In this document: positions 17,263 through 25,656 of the stretch, in pieces
Layout: each line of letters starts with the position of its first letter
How positions within the stretch are numbered: position 1 is the stretch's first letter
NCBI GenBank assembly: GCA_023953775.1
Contig: JAMLJD010000009.1
Span: 1-64,000 of the forward strand
Direction of reading: 5' to 3'
DNA length: 64,000 bases
Source of the DNA: Rhizobiaceae bacterium
GTDB taxonomy: Bacteria > Pseudomonadota > Alphaproteobacteria > Rhizobiales > Rhizobiaceae
The notes under the pieces: generated by a model
What the model was told of the DNA's origin: nothing
Seen by the model: only the letters and a program-made list of their open reading frames with translations
Database searches by the model: none
Position numbers and translations under genes: made by a program

Positions 17263-18006
17263 TTGAACGGGCTGCAATCCGAAAAAGAGATGACGGTGGT
17301 CATCGCCTGCAGGAACGAAGCTGACAATCTGCCGCTGCTTCTCGACGAGATCGAGGCCGCGCTGGACGGGCGCGACCACGAGGTGATCATCGTCGACGAC
17401 GGGTCGACCGACGGCACGGCGGAGAAGCTCGGCGCCCGCGTCGCCGACAGCGGCGGCCGCCTGCGCATGCTCCGCCACGATCGCTCGGCCGGCCAGAGTG
17501 CCGCCGTGCGCAGCGGCGTGTTTGCCGCCAACGGGCGTGTCGTCGTTACGCTCGATGGCGACGGCCAGAACGACCCCGCCTACCTGCCGAAGCTCGTCGA
17601 CGCGCTGCTCGCGGCCGGCCCGGATACCGGCATCGCCGCCGGCCAGCGCCTGAAGCGCACCGACACCCCGCTCAAGCAGCTTTCGTCGCGCTTCGCCAAC
17701 GGCCTCCGATCCGCCGTATTGCATGACCATACGAGCGATTCCGGATGCGGGCTGAAGGCTGTCCACACCCATATCTTCCGCCAGCTTCCCTTTTTCGACG
17801 GCTGGCACCGGTATCTTCCGGCGCTGGTGCTGCGGGAGGGATACGGCGTGGTCCACATCGACGTCGTCGACCGCTCGCGCCGGCACGGAAAGTCGAATTA
17901 CGGGATTCTCGACCGCGGCCTGCGCGGGGCGCTCGACCTGATCGGCGTCTGGTGGCTTCGCAGGCGGCGCAAGGTCCTGCCAAACGTCACGGAATACCGC
18001 CCATGA
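17263..18006 (+). CDS. GT2 polyprenyl-phosphate sugar synthase-like protein, copy 1
   Basis: This 247-residue GT2 glycosyltransferase resembles polyprenyl-phosphate sugar synthases (DPM1/ArnC/RgtE type). It shows VVIACRNEADNLPLLLDEI, the UDP-binding IIVDDGSTDGT, the metal site TLDGDGQNDPAYL and the acceptor loop RRHGKSNYGILDRG. It has no C-terminal membrane helices, only a basic amphipathic tail. It starts at TTG; an ATG 27 bp downstream lacks a well-spaced ribosome-binding site. The gene overlaps the LAB-N gene (ATGA) and is paralogous to the GT2 on the other side of that gene. The probable product is a polyprenyl-phosphate-linked sugar, possibly galacturonate given the epimerase at the end of the operon. 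Confidence 0.82.
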   Translation: MNGLQSEKEMTVVIACRNEADNLPLLLDEIEAALDGRDHEVIIVDDGSTDGTAEKLGARVADSGGRLRMLRHDRSAGQSAAVRSGVFAANGRVVVTLDGDGQNDPAYLPKLVDALLAAGPDTGIAAGQRLKRTDTPLKQLSSRFANGLRSAVLHDHTSDSGCGLKAVHTHIFRQLPFFDGWHRYLPALVLREGYGVVHIDVVDRSRRHGKSNYGILDRGLRGALDLIGVWWLRRRRKVLPNVTEYRP

Positions 18007-18344
18007 CCGACCTATTCGCCAACCTGTTCGACTGGTTGAACGAAGTCTTCATCGAACAGTTCAATGCGTGGATCCTGCTGGGGTTCATCGCGCAGGCACT
18101 GTTCACGATGCGCTTTCTCGTCCAGTGGATCGCGTCCGAGCGTGCAAGGCGCTCTGTCATCCCTGTCGCCTTCTGGTTTTTCTCGATCGGCGGCGGCGCA
18201 TTGCTGCTGATCTATGCAATCCACCGTCAGGATCCGGTCTTCATCGCCGGCCAGGCAGCCGGCCTGTTCATCTACATCCGCAATCTCTGGCTCATTGCCA
18301 ACGAGAAGAAGGCGGCCCCGGTCCAACCGGTGGGCAGCGAGTAG
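18003..18344 (+). CDS. LAB-N domain membrane protein (lipid-A-disaccharide synthase N-terminal-like)
   Basis: This 113-residue protein has three hydrophobic segments: about residues 22-38 (ILLGFIAQALFTMRFLVQW), 52-69 (PVAFWFFSIGGGALLLIYA) and 77-98. The QWIASERARRSVIPVAFWF block is diagnostic of the LAB-N domain, which despite its name is not the LpxB catalytic part. In Rhizobium a LAB-N protein accompanies the dodecaprenyl-phosphate-galacturonate synthase (RgtE/RgtF pairing). Here the gene sits between two GT2 paralogues with overlaps or gaps below 6 bp, which fits a membrane partner for these soluble synthases. Confidence 0.83.
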   Translation: MTDLFANLFDWLNEVFIEQFNAWILLGFIAQALFTMRFLVQWIASERARRSVIPVAFWFFSIGGGALLLIYAIHRQDPVFIAGQAAGLFIYIRNLWLIANEKKAAPVQPVGSE

Positions 18345-18349
18345 GTGCG

Positions 18350-19120
18350 ATGAGTGAACGCGGCCAGGATGCCGGCATGAAGGGTCTCGTCGACGGGCGG
18401 GTTAGCGTCGTTATCCCGTGCAAGAACGAGGCGGCCAACATGGCCGGCCTGCTGGACGAGATCGCCGCGTCCTTTGCCGGCCTCGACACCGAGATCATCG
18501 TCGTCGACGACGGCTCGACCGACGATCTCGCCGCCGCGCTGCGCACGGCGCGCGCGCGGACGGGCATGACGATCAGGCATCTGCGGCACGCGCGGTCGAC
18601 CGGCAAGAGCCTGGCGCTCAGGACAGGCGTTTTCGCGGCGACCGGCGCCATCGTCGTCACCATCGACGGCGACGGCCAGAACAATCCCGACTATGCCCGC
18701 GAGCTCCACGACGCCCTTGCGGCCGCCGGCCCCGAGGTCGGCATCGCGATTGGCCAACGGCTGAAGCGCGAGGACGGCCAGGCCAAGATCTGGGCATCAC
18801 GCTTCGCCAACGGCCTGCGCGGCCGCATGCTGGGCGACGACACCCGCGACACCGCCTGCGGCCTGAAGGCCCTGCGCACGGACATCTTCCGTCGCCTGCC
18901 CTTCTTCGAGGGAAGCCACCGCTTCCTGCCCGCCCTCGTCCGTATCGAGGGCTACGGCCTGATCCACCGCGACGTGATCGACCGCGAACGCGTGCATGGT
19001 TCATCGCATTACGGAATCCTCGACCGCGGCCTCCACGGCGCACTCGATCTCATAGGCATGTGGTGGTACCGCAGGCGCCGCAGGATTCGACCCGACGTCA
19101 CCGAACCGCCAGTGGACTGA
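18350..19120 (+). CDS. GT2 polyprenyl-phosphate sugar synthase-like protein, copy 2
   Basis: This 256-residue paralogue of the GT2 at 17263 has the same landmarks: VVIPCKNEAANMAGLLDEI, IIVVDDGSTDDLA, TIDGDGQNNPDYARELHDAL and HGSSHYGILDRGLHGALDL. Many blocks are identical between the copies (SRFANGLR, CGLKA, IFRRLPFFEG versus IFRQLPFFDG), so they arose by duplication. It is 5 bp from LAB-N and ends 1 bp before the GT39 gene. Whether the two copies use the same sugar or different sugars cannot be told from sequence. Confidence 0.82.
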   Translation: MSERGQDAGMKGLVDGRVSVVIPCKNEAANMAGLLDEIAASFAGLDTEIIVVDDGSTDDLAAALRTARARTGMTIRHLRHARSTGKSLALRTGVFAATGAIVVTIDGDGQNNPDYARELHDALAAAGPEVGIAIGQRLKREDGQAKIWASRFANGLRGRMLGDDTRDTACGLKALRTDIFRRLPFFEGSHRFLPALVRIEGYGLIHRDVIDRERVHGSSHYGILDRGLHGALDLIGMWWYRRRRRIRPDVTEPPVD

Positions 19121-19121
19121 A

Positions 19122-20819
19122 ATGCCCGCGCAGAGCACCCCGAGCACGGCCCGGACCATCCGGCATTGCCTGTTCCTCGTCCTTTTCAGCCTGATCGTCC
19201 TCGCGCCGGGCATTGCCGGCCTGCCTGCGACCGACCGTGACGAGGCCCGCTACCTGCAGGCCACGAAGCAGATGGTCGCGTCCGGCGACTATGTCGATAT
19301 CCGCTTCAAGGACGAGCCGCGCTACCGCAAGCCGGCCGGCATCTACTGGATGCAGAGCGCCGCCCTGCTGCTGTCCGGAGACGGGGAAAACGCGCCGATC
19401 TGGGTCAACCGGTCGGTGTCCGTCGCGTCGGGGATCGTGGCCGTCGTTGCGCTCTATCTGCTCACGGCGTCGCTGTTCGGCGCCCGCGCGGGGCTGATCG
19501 CCGGGCTGGGGCTCGCCGGCATCTTCATGCTCGGATTCGAGGCGCGTATCGCCAAGACCGACGCCGCGCTCCTGACGGCGACGCTGGTCGCACAGGCGGG
19601 GCTCGCCCTCGTCTACGTGGCGGCCCGCACAGGAAAGGCGACGAACCCCTGGCATGCCTGGATGTTCTGGATCGGGCTCGGCGCCGGCATGATGATCAAG
19701 GGGCCGATAACGCCCGGTGTCGCCGGCCTTACGATCCTTGCCCTCGCGCTCAACGACCGCCTCGACATCCGCTGGCTACGACAGTTGCGGCCGCTGCGCG
19801 GCGTCCTGATCTTCCTCCTGATCGTGCTGCCGTGGTTCATCGCGATCTCCGCGACGAGCGGCCTTGAGTTCTGGAAGATATCGATCGGCAAGGCGTTCCT
19901 GAGCAAGGTGACGTCCGTGCAGGAATCGCACGGGGCACCCCCCGGCTACTACTTCATCCTTTTCATGCTGTTCATGTGGCCCATGGGCCCGCTCGCTCTC
20001 AGGGCCGGCCTGCACGGCTTGAACCGGTTCCGCACCGATCCACGGATCGCTTTCGCCCTGGCTTGGTATGTGCCGTTCTGGCTGGCGCTGGAAATCGCGC
20101 CGACCAAGCTCCCCCACTACATCCTGCCCGTCTACCCGGCACTGCTCATGCTGATGGGCGCATTCATGGCGGAAGACGGCGAACGGGATTTGAAGCTGCG
20201 CACCTGGCAGGTCTGGCTGATGCGCATCGCGTGGGGCGGGTTCGCCTTCGTCACGCTGCTGCTGGCCGCCGCGATCGTCGCAGTTCCGGTCTATTTCGAC
20301 GGCGCACCGACCGTGGCCGCCATCGCTGCCGCGCTGCTCGTGCTTGCCGCCGGCTGGATCGCCTCCGGGCTGCGCCTGACGCTGATGCCGGCCGTCCGGG
20401 TCGGCGGCGCAAGCCTTACGGCCGGGCTCGCCGTCGGACTGACGGCGGGCTGGGTGCTGCCCTCCGCCGACAAGCTGTGGCTGAGCGAGGCGGTCGTCGC
20501 GAAATGGCAAGAGGTGCGCCTGTGCGACAAAACCCCGCTTGTTTCGACCGGCTATGCCGAGCCGAGCATGGTCTATCTCACCTCGAAGGACATCGTCTTC
20601 GCCGAACCTGACGTCGCTGCGTCCTACATCGCAAGGGACGCGCAATGCGCCGTCGTGGCGGTCACCGCCGAAAACAGCAAAGCTTTCCTCGACGCCCTTC
20701 CCGGCGGGACCGACAGTGCCCGGCCGGTCGGCGAGGTCACCGCATTCTACTACACGAAGGGCCGTTATCTCACGATGACCTTCTACACGGCGGCCGCCGA
20801 TGGGAGCGTGCGGCCATGA
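19122..20819 (+). CDS. GT39/ArnT-like integral membrane glycosyltransferase
   Basis: This 565-residue protein has about a dozen hydrophobic segments and belongs to the ArnT/protein-mannosyltransferase superfamily, which transfers sugars from a polyprenyl-phosphate carrier at the outer face of the inner membrane. The catalytic first loop shows LPATDRDEARYLQATKQM and then RYRKPAGIYWMQ. KGPITPGVAGLT, MLFMWPMGPLALRAGL and APTKLPHYILPVYPALLML follow the family order. By operon context it would use the product of the GT2 proteins to decorate lipid A or LPS core, as RgtA-D do with galacturonate. Confidence 0.87.
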   Translation: MPAQSTPSTARTIRHCLFLVLFSLIVLAPGIAGLPATDRDEARYLQATKQMVASGDYVDIRFKDEPRYRKPAGIYWMQSAALLLSGDGENAPIWVNRSVSVASGIVAVVALYLLTASLFGARAGLIAGLGLAGIFMLGFEARIAKTDAALLTATLVAQAGLALVYVAARTGKATNPWHAWMFWIGLGAGMMIKGPITPGVAGLTILALALNDRLDIRWLRQLRPLRGVLIFLLIVLPWFIAISATSGLEFWKISIGKAFLSKVTSVQESHGAPPGYYFILFMLFMWPMGPLALRAGLHGLNRFRTDPRIAFALAWYVPFWLALEIAPTKLPHYILPVYPALLMLMGAFMAEDGERDLKLRTWQVWLMRIAWGGFAFVTLLLAAAIVAVPVYFDGAPTVAAIAAALLVLAAGWIASGLRLTLMPAVRVGGASLTAGLAVGLTAGWVLPSADKLWLSEAVVAKWQEVRLCDKTPLVSTGYAEPSMVYLTSKDIVFAEPDVAASYIARDAQCAVVAVTAENSKAFLDALPGGTDSARPVGEVTAFYYTKGRYLTMTFYTAAADGSVRP

Positions 20820-21787
20820 GGACGGTTCTCCTGACCGGCGCGGCCGGCTTCATCGGCTATCATGTCGCCCGGGCGCTTCTCGAGCGCGGCGACCGGGTCA
20901 CCGGTCTCGACAATCTCGATCCCTATTACGATGTCCGGCTGAAACGGGATCGCCTCGCGGAACTGGCGCGCTTCGACCATTTCTCCTTCATCGAGGCCGA
21001 CGTGAACGATCCGCGGCTCGCCGACGCATTCGCCGTCGCACCGGATATCGTCGTGCATTTCGCGGCCCAGGCCGGCGTGCGCTACTCGACGGAAAACCCG
21101 CTTGCCTATGTGCGGACCAACGTGTCCGGCCAGACCGCGATCTTTGACCGTGTCGCGCGCGTCGATCCCGCGATCCCGGTGGTCTTCGCCTCGTCGTCCT
21201 CCGTCTATGGCGGCAACGACAAGGTTCCCTTCGCTGAGACAGACCGCGTCGACAGTCCGGTTTCCGTCTATGCCGCGACGAAGCGGGCCGGCGAGCTCGT
21301 CGCCGAGGCGTTCCGCCATACCCACGGGATCCGCTCCGCCGGCTTGCGCTTCTTCACCGTCTACGGCCGCTACGGCCGGCCGGACATGGCGCCCTGGCTG
21401 TTCACCGACGCGATCCTGGCCGGCCGGCCGATCAAGGTGTTCAACAATGGCGACATGGAGCGCGACTTCACGCACGTGTCCGACGTGACGAAGGGCGTCC
21501 TCGGCGCCGTGGACCTGATGCTCGGCGATCCATCGCGCGTGGCGCCGGTCTACAATATCGGCCACAACAGCCCCGTGAAGCTGATGGACTTCATCCGCAC
21601 GGTCGAAAGGGCTTGCGGGCGCGACGCCATCCTCGAAATGCATCCGAAACCGGCCGGCGATGTGCTGCGCACCTGCGCCGACATTGATCTCGCAAGCCGC
21701 GATTTCGGCTACGATCCGTCGGTCACCCTTGAGCAGGGCATGAAGGATTTCGTCGGCTGGTACCGCGGCTACCGCGGCGATCGCTGA
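20816..21787 (+). CDS. NAD-dependent epimerase, UDP-glucuronate 4-epimerase type
   Basis: This 323-residue short-chain dehydrogenase has the NAD motif LLTGAAGFIGYHVA, Ser in FASSSSVYGG and the YxxxK pair in VYAATKRAGELVA. Blocks such as GLDNLDPYYDVRLKRDRLA, HFAAQAGVRYSTENP and GLRFFTVYGRYGRPDMA are characteristic of enzymes that convert UDP-glucuronate to UDP-galacturonate (LpsL/GAE type) rather than of plain GalE. It overlaps the GT39 gene (ATGA) and closes the five-gene operon, which supplies the best clue that galacturonate is the sugar handled. Confidence 0.85.
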   Translation: MRTVLLTGAAGFIGYHVARALLERGDRVTGLDNLDPYYDVRLKRDRLAELARFDHFSFIEADVNDPRLADAFAVAPDIVVHFAAQAGVRYSTENPLAYVRTNVSGQTAIFDRVARVDPAIPVVFASSSSVYGGNDKVPFAETDRVDSPVSVYAATKRAGELVAEAFRHTHGIRSAGLRFFTVYGRYGRPDMAPWLFTDAILAGRPIKVFNNGDMERDFTHVSDVTKGVLGAVDLMLGDPSRVAPVYNIGHNSPVKLMDFIRTVERACGRDAILEMHPKPAGDVLRTCADIDLASRDFGYDPSVTLEQGMKDFVGWYRGYRGDR

Positions 21788-22867
21788 TCAGGTCGCGTCG
21801 AAGTCGAGCACGACCTTCTTGCTCGCGGCCCGCGTCTGGCAGGCGAGCGTGAACCCGGCCTCGATCTCCCACGGCTGCAGCGAATAGTTCACCGCCATCT
21901 CAGTTTCGCCCTCGACCACGCGGCACCGGCACGTGCAGCACATGCCGCCGGCGCAGGAATAGGGCAGATCGAGCCCGGCCTCGTGGGCGGCGTCGAGCAC
22001 GCTCTGCTCGGCATCGCGGACCGGGAAGCGCCGCCGCATCCCGTCGAGGATCACCTCGACCTCGGTCCCGGCCTTGGCAGCTTCCTGTGCCTTTTGCGAC
22101 GGCGCCTTGCGGGCGATGCGGTCGCCCGACGGCGTGAACCGCTCGAAGCGGATCCGGTCCTCGGCAAGGCCCAGTCCCTTCAGGCTCTCCGTCACGTCGT
22201 CGATCATCTCGCCGGGGCCGCACAGGAACACCGCATCGGACGCTGCCGGATCGATCAGCCCGCGCTCGACGAAGGCAACGATGCGCTCGCCGGTGATGCG
22301 CCCGCTCATCAGCTCGACGTCCTGCGATTCCCGCGACAGCACATGCACGATCTGCAGCCGGCCGAGATAGCGGTCCTTGAGGTCCTCGAGCTCCTCCAGG
22401 AACATGATCGTATCGGAAGACCGGTTGCCATAGATCAGTGTGATCGTGCTCTGTGGCTCATGGCCGAGCACCGACTTGGCGATCGAAAGCATCGGCGTGA
22501 TACCGGAACCGGCGGCGATCAGGATATAGTCGTGGCGCTCGCCGATCAGCGATGTGAAGCGCCCCTCCGGCGGCATCACACGGATGGTGTCGCCGATCGC
22601 CAGCCGGTCGTTGACGAAGCTCGAGAACCGGCCGTCGGCGACCTTCTTGACGCCGACCTTGAGATAGGGCTCTCCGGGCACCGAACAGATAGAGTAGGAG
22701 CGCCGGGCCTCCTCGCCGTCGATGTCGGTGGAAAGCGTCAGGTACTGCCCCGGCCGGAAGGCGAAGGTCTCGCGCAAGTCGTGCGGCACCTCGAAGGCGA
22801 TCGCGACGGCATCGGGCGTCTCGCGTGCGATGGCTGCAACTTTCAGGTCATGGAAACGCGGCGCCAT
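21788..22867 (-). CDS. paaE: Phenylacetyl-CoA epoxidase reductase subunit PaaE
   Basis: This 359-residue protein passes electrons from NADPH to the PaaAC di-iron oxygenase. Residues about 1-105 form the FAD domain (RPGQYLTLS, RRSYSICSVPGE), about 110-235 the NADP domain (IAAGSGITPMLSIAKS, LCGPGEMID), and about 265-359 a plant-type 2Fe-2S domain (CAGGMCCTCRC, with the last Cys in TLACQTR). Length and domain order are as in the family. It ends immediately next to the convergent epimerase gene and is the last gene of paaABCDE. Confidence 0.95.
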   Translation of the reverse strand: MAPRFHDLKVAAIARETPDAVAIAFEVPHDLRETFAFRPGQYLTLSTDIDGEEARRSYSICSVPGEPYLKVGVKKVADGRFSSFVNDRLAIGDTIRVMPPEGRFTSLIGERHDYILIAAGSGITPMLSIAKSVLGHEPQSTITLIYGNRSSDTIMFLEELEDLKDRYLGRLQIVHVLSRESQDVELMSGRITGERIVAFVERGLIDPAASDAVFLCGPGEMIDDVTESLKGLGLAEDRIRFERFTPSGDRIARKAPSQKAQEAAKAGTEVEVILDGMRRRFPVRDAEQSVLDAAHEAGLDLPYSCAGGMCCTCRCRVVEGETEMAVNYSLQPWEIEAGFTLACQTRAASKKVVLDFDAT

Positions 22868-22874
22868 GTCGATC

Positions 22875-23498
22875 CTATATGCATTTGAAATAGTCGAAGG
22901 GCTCGCGGCACGTCAGGCAGCGATAGAGCGCCTTGCACGCCGTCGAACCGAATTCCGAGACGCGTTCGGTATCGCGCGACCCGCATTGCGGGCATGCGAC
23001 CTCGGTCTCGCCGAACAGCGCCCGGATCGAACCCGACGCCTTTTCAGGCGGCGCGATGCCGTAGGCCCTGAGCTTCTCGCGGCCCTCTTCGCTGATCCAG
23101 TCGGTTGTCCAGGCCGGCGAGATCACCCGCTCGATACGCGGCTCGAAGCCGGCATCCCGCAGCGCCGTCTCGACGGCGAGTTCGATCGCCACCACGGCGG
23201 GACAACCCGAATAGGTCGGCGTCAGCCGCGCAACGGCAACACCGTCGATGATCTCGACGGAGCGCAGGATGCCGAGATCGGCCACCGTGAGCACCGGAAT
23301 TTCGGGATCGACGACCGACGCCGCGGCGCGCCAGGCGTGCCGCTGACCCGCGCTTTCACCCTCCCCCTTGTGGGGAGGGTCGGCGCGCAGCGCCGGGTTG
23401 GGGGTAGCCGGAGATGTTGGCAGAGGGGACGCCCCTACCCGGCCCCTCGGGCCACCCTCTCCAGACAGGAGAGGATAAACGGCATGATCCCTCACCAC
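22875..23498 (-). CDS. paaD: Phenylacetyl-CoA epoxidase maturation factor PaaD with repeat-encoded N-terminus
   Basis: PaaD is a SufT/MIP18-like protein needed for metal-centre assembly in the epoxidase. The conserved part reads VVDPEIPVLTVADLGILRSV, TYSGCPAVVAIE, then the C-terminal zinc ribbon-like CPQCGS, STACKALYRCLTCREP and FKCI. The only plausible start in frame is a GTG at 23498 that overlaps the paaC stop, giving 207 residues against about 165 usually. The additional N-terminal 50 or so residues are encoded by a palindromic intergenic repeat (23358-23475), and no in-frame ATG, GTG or TTG lies between the repeat and the conserved core. The repeat therefore seems to have inserted at the original start. 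Confidence 0.88.
   Translation of the reverse strand: MVRDHAVYPLLSGEGGPRGRVGASPLPTSPATPNPALRADPPHKGEGESAGQRHAWRAAASVVDPEIPVLTVADLGILRSVEIIDGVAVARLTPTYSGCPAVVAIELAVETALRDAGFEPRIERVISPAWTTDWISEEGREKLRAYGIAPPEKASGSIRALFGETEVACPQCGSRDTERVSEFGSTACKALYRCLTCREPFDYFKCI
23358..23475. repeat. Palindromic intergenic mosaic repeat inside the 5' end of paaD
   Basis: The element begins with the hairpin ACCCTCCCC-cttgt-GGGGAGGGT (23358-23380) and ends with CCTCTCC-agaca-GGAGAGG (23456-23474), with GC-rich sequence between (GCGCAGCGC, GGGTTGGGGGTAGCCGG). Similar hairpins recur at 46382-46490 and 46944-46961. This style matches the mosaic palindromic elements that are abundant in Rhizobiales intergenic DNA. 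Here it is read through by the paaD frame without a stop. Confidence 0.8.
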
Positions 23499-24265
23499 AC
23501 CGCCCCGGGATAGGTGCGCTGCATGTATTGCAGATCGGCGAGCAGGAAGCCCATCGCCTCGGCATGCATGCCCTTGCGGCCGCCCGTCTTTCCGTATTCG
23601 ACCGTCACCGGCTCGAGCTGCGCCTCGGCGAAGATCTCGCCGACCGTCCTGTCGAACGCGTCGCGAAGTGTCGCCGGTTCGGGCGCCACGCCGGCTTCGG
23701 CAATCGCCTGGGTGACGGCATCGGTCTCGAACAGCTCGTCGATGTAGGGCGCCAGCGCCTCGACGGCGTCGCGCATGCGGCGCGCACTCTCCTCGGTGCC
23801 GTCACCGAGCCGCACCACCCACTCGCCCGCGTGGCGGATATGGTAGGAGACCTCCTTGACCGCCTTGGCCGCGATGCCGGCGACCGTCGCGTCACTCGAC
23901 GTGGTCGCTGCCTGCCAGAACGGATGAATGAACGCCGCGAAATAGAGCTGCCGCAGCATGGTATGGGCGAAATCACCGTTGGGCCGCGCGACCATCATGC
24001 AGTTGAGATAGTCCCGCTCGCGCCTCAGATAGGCGAGATCGTCCTCGCTCCGCCCTTTTCCCTCGACCTCGCCGGCATACTGGTACAGCGAACGCGCCTG
24101 CCCGATCAGGTCGAGCGCCATGTTGGGAAGCGCGAGATCCTCCTCCAGCATCGGCGCATGCCCACACCATTCCGACAGGCGATGGCCGAGGATCAGGTGG
24201 TCGTCTGCGAGCCGCAGCAGAAAGGTGACGAGCGTCTCGCGGTCGATGTCCGTCGTGACCGCCAT
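23492..24265 (-). CDS. paaC: Phenylacetyl-CoA epoxidase structural subunit PaaC
   Basis: This 257-residue ferritin-like helical subunit forms the catalytic heterodimer with PaaA but lacks a working di-iron site. It begins MAVTTDIDRETLVTFLLRLA, followed by DDHLILGHRLSEWCGHAP and LALPNMALDLIGQARSLYQY. Later blocks are DDLAYLRRERDYLN and RHAGEWVVRLGDGTEESARR. The start overlaps the paaB stop by one base. The longer open frame upstream is a shadow of paaB. The stop overlaps the GTG proposed for paaD. Confidence 0.95.
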   Translation of the reverse strand: MAVTTDIDRETLVTFLLRLADDHLILGHRLSEWCGHAPMLEEDLALPNMALDLIGQARSLYQYAGEVEGKGRSEDDLAYLRRERDYLNCMMVARPNGDFAHTMLRQLYFAAFIHPFWQAATTSSDATVAGIAAKAVKEVSYHIRHAGEWVVRLGDGTEESARRMRDAVEALAPYIDELFETDAVTQAIAEAGVAPEPATLRDAFDRTVGEIFAEAQLEPVTVEYGKTGGRKGMHAEAMGFLLADLQYMQRTYPGAVW

Positions 24266-24552
24266 CACATATGCCCCACTTCGTCGGGGATCTCGTAGAA
24301 GGTCGGATGACGATAGATCTTCGAAGCCGTGGGCTCGAAATTCTCGTCCTTCTGCTCCGGATCGGATGCGGTGATCGCCGCCGAGGGCACCACCCAGATG
24401 GAGACGCCCTCGCCGCGGCGCGTATAGACGTCGCGCGCCGCCTGCAGCGCCATCACCTCGTCGGCAGCGTGCACCGAGCCGCAATGCTTGTGCGACAAGC
24501 CGTTGCGCGGCCGGATGAAGACTTCCCAAAGCGGTATCTCGTTCTTCGCCAT
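24265..24552 (-). CDS. paaB: Phenylacetyl-CoA epoxidase subunit PaaB
   Basis: This 95-residue protein matches PaaB over its full length: EIPLWEVFIRPRNGLSHKHC, GSVHAADEVMALQAARDVYT and RRGEGVSIWVVPS. PaaB bridges PaaAC heterodimers in the multicomponent epoxidase. It starts 5 bp after paaA and overlaps paaC by one base. Confidence 0.95.
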   Translation of the reverse strand: MAKNEIPLWEVFIRPRNGLSHKHCGSVHAADEVMALQAARDVYTRRGEGVSIWVVPSAAITASDPEQKDENFEPTASKIYRHPTFYEIPDEVGHM

Positions 24553-24557
24553 CTCGC

Positions 24558-25553
24558 CTACTCCGCCGCCAGTTTCGTCGCTTCACGCCGCGCGCGGCGT
24601 TTCTCGGCATGGGCAAGGGCCGCCTCGCGCACCCACGCGCCGTCGTCCCACGCCTTCTGCCGCGCCTCGAGGCGCTCGCGGTTCATCGGGCCGCCGCCCT
24701 TCACCACGCGCCAGAACTCGTCCCAGTTGATCGCGCCGAAGTCGTAATGGCCGCGCTCCTCGTTCCACTTCAACTCCGGGTCGGGGAATTTCAGGCCGAG
24801 AAACTCGCCCTGCGGCACGGTGGCGTCGACGAATTGCTGGCGCAAATCGTCGTTCGAGAAGCGCTTGATCTTCCACTTCATGGACTGGTCGCCGTGCTGG
24901 CTGTCGGAATCGTGCGGCCCGAACATCATCAGCGACGGCCACCACCAGCGGTTCAGCGCATCCTGCGCCATCTCCTGCTGCTCCGGCGTGCCCCGCGCCA
25001 GCGTCATCATGATTTCGTAGCCCTGGCGCTGGTGGAAGCTCTCTTCCTTGCACACCCGGATCATCGCGCGCGCATAGGGGCCGTAGGAGCAGCGGCACAG
25101 CGGGATCTGGTTCATGATCGCCGCGCCGTCGACCAGCCAGCCGATTGCGCCGATGTCGGCCCAGGTCAGCGTCGGATAGTTGAAGATCGAGGAGTACTTC
25201 GCCTTGCCGGACAAAAGTTCCTCGGTCATCTGCTCGCGGCTGACGCCCAGCGTCTCGGCGGCCGAGTAGAGATAGAGGCCGTGGCCGCCCTCGTCCTGCA
25301 CCTTGGCGAGCAGCGCGGCCTTGCGCTTCAGCGACGGCGCCCGCGTGATCCAGTTGCCTTCGGGAAGCATGCCGACGATCTCGGAATGCGCGTGCTGGCC
25401 GATCTGGCGCACCAGCGTGCGCCGGTAGCCCTCCGGCATCGGATCGTTCGGCTCGATTTTCTCCTCGGCGTCGATGCGCGCCTGGAAGGCGGCGAGGAAC
25501 GCTTCGTCCTCATTGGTCTCGGTCTTGGCGCCGATAAGGCCCTGACTGTACAT
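24558..25553 (-). CDS. paaA: Phenylacetyl-CoA epoxidase catalytic subunit PaaA
   Basis: This 331-residue di-iron oxygenase subunit inserts oxygen into the ring of phenylacetyl-CoA to form the 1,2-epoxide. It starts [19 protein letters not shown]. The iron ligands are expected in [33 protein letters not shown] and [33 protein letters not shown] and [19 protein letters not shown] are typical of the family. It is first in the paaABCDE operon. The promoter region shared with the divergent thioesterase gene holds inverted repeats. The open frame upstream of 25553 has no similarity and is excluded. Confidence 0.96.
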   Translation of the reverse strand: MYSQGLIGAKTETNEDEAFLAAFQARIDAEEKIEPNDPMPEGYRRTLVRQIGQHAHSEIVGMLPEGNWITRAPSLKRKAALLAKVQDEGGHGLYLYSAAETLGVSREQMTEELLSGKAKYSSIFNYPTLTWADIGAIGWLVDGAAIMNQIPLCRCSYGPYARAMIRVCKEESFHQRQGYEIMMTLARGTPEQQEMAQDALNRWWWPSLMMFGPHDSDSQHGDQSMKWKIKRFSNDDLRQQFVDATVPQGEFLGLKFPDPELKWNEERGHYDFGAINWDEFWRVVKGGGPMNRERLEARQKAWDDGAWVREAALAHAEKRRARREATKLAAE

Positions 25554-25600
25554 CGCATCTCCTCCGTGCTCGGATGACGTCCGTCCGCCGATCATCCGAC

Positions 25601-25641
25601 ATGTAACAAAAGTCTCGGTATTTTGCAATCTTTCGTAACAT
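25601..25641. promoter_or_regulatory. Inverted repeats in the paaA / thioesterase divergent promoter
   Basis: ATGTAACAAAAG (25601-25612) is mirrored by CTTTCGTAACAT (25630-25641) with two mismatches and a 17-bp spacer. The position between divergent genes suggests an operator for PaaX or the TetR-type regulator encoded downstream. Which protein binds is not known. Confidence 0.45.
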
Positions 25642-25656
25642 ATTTGGGGAGGAAGA

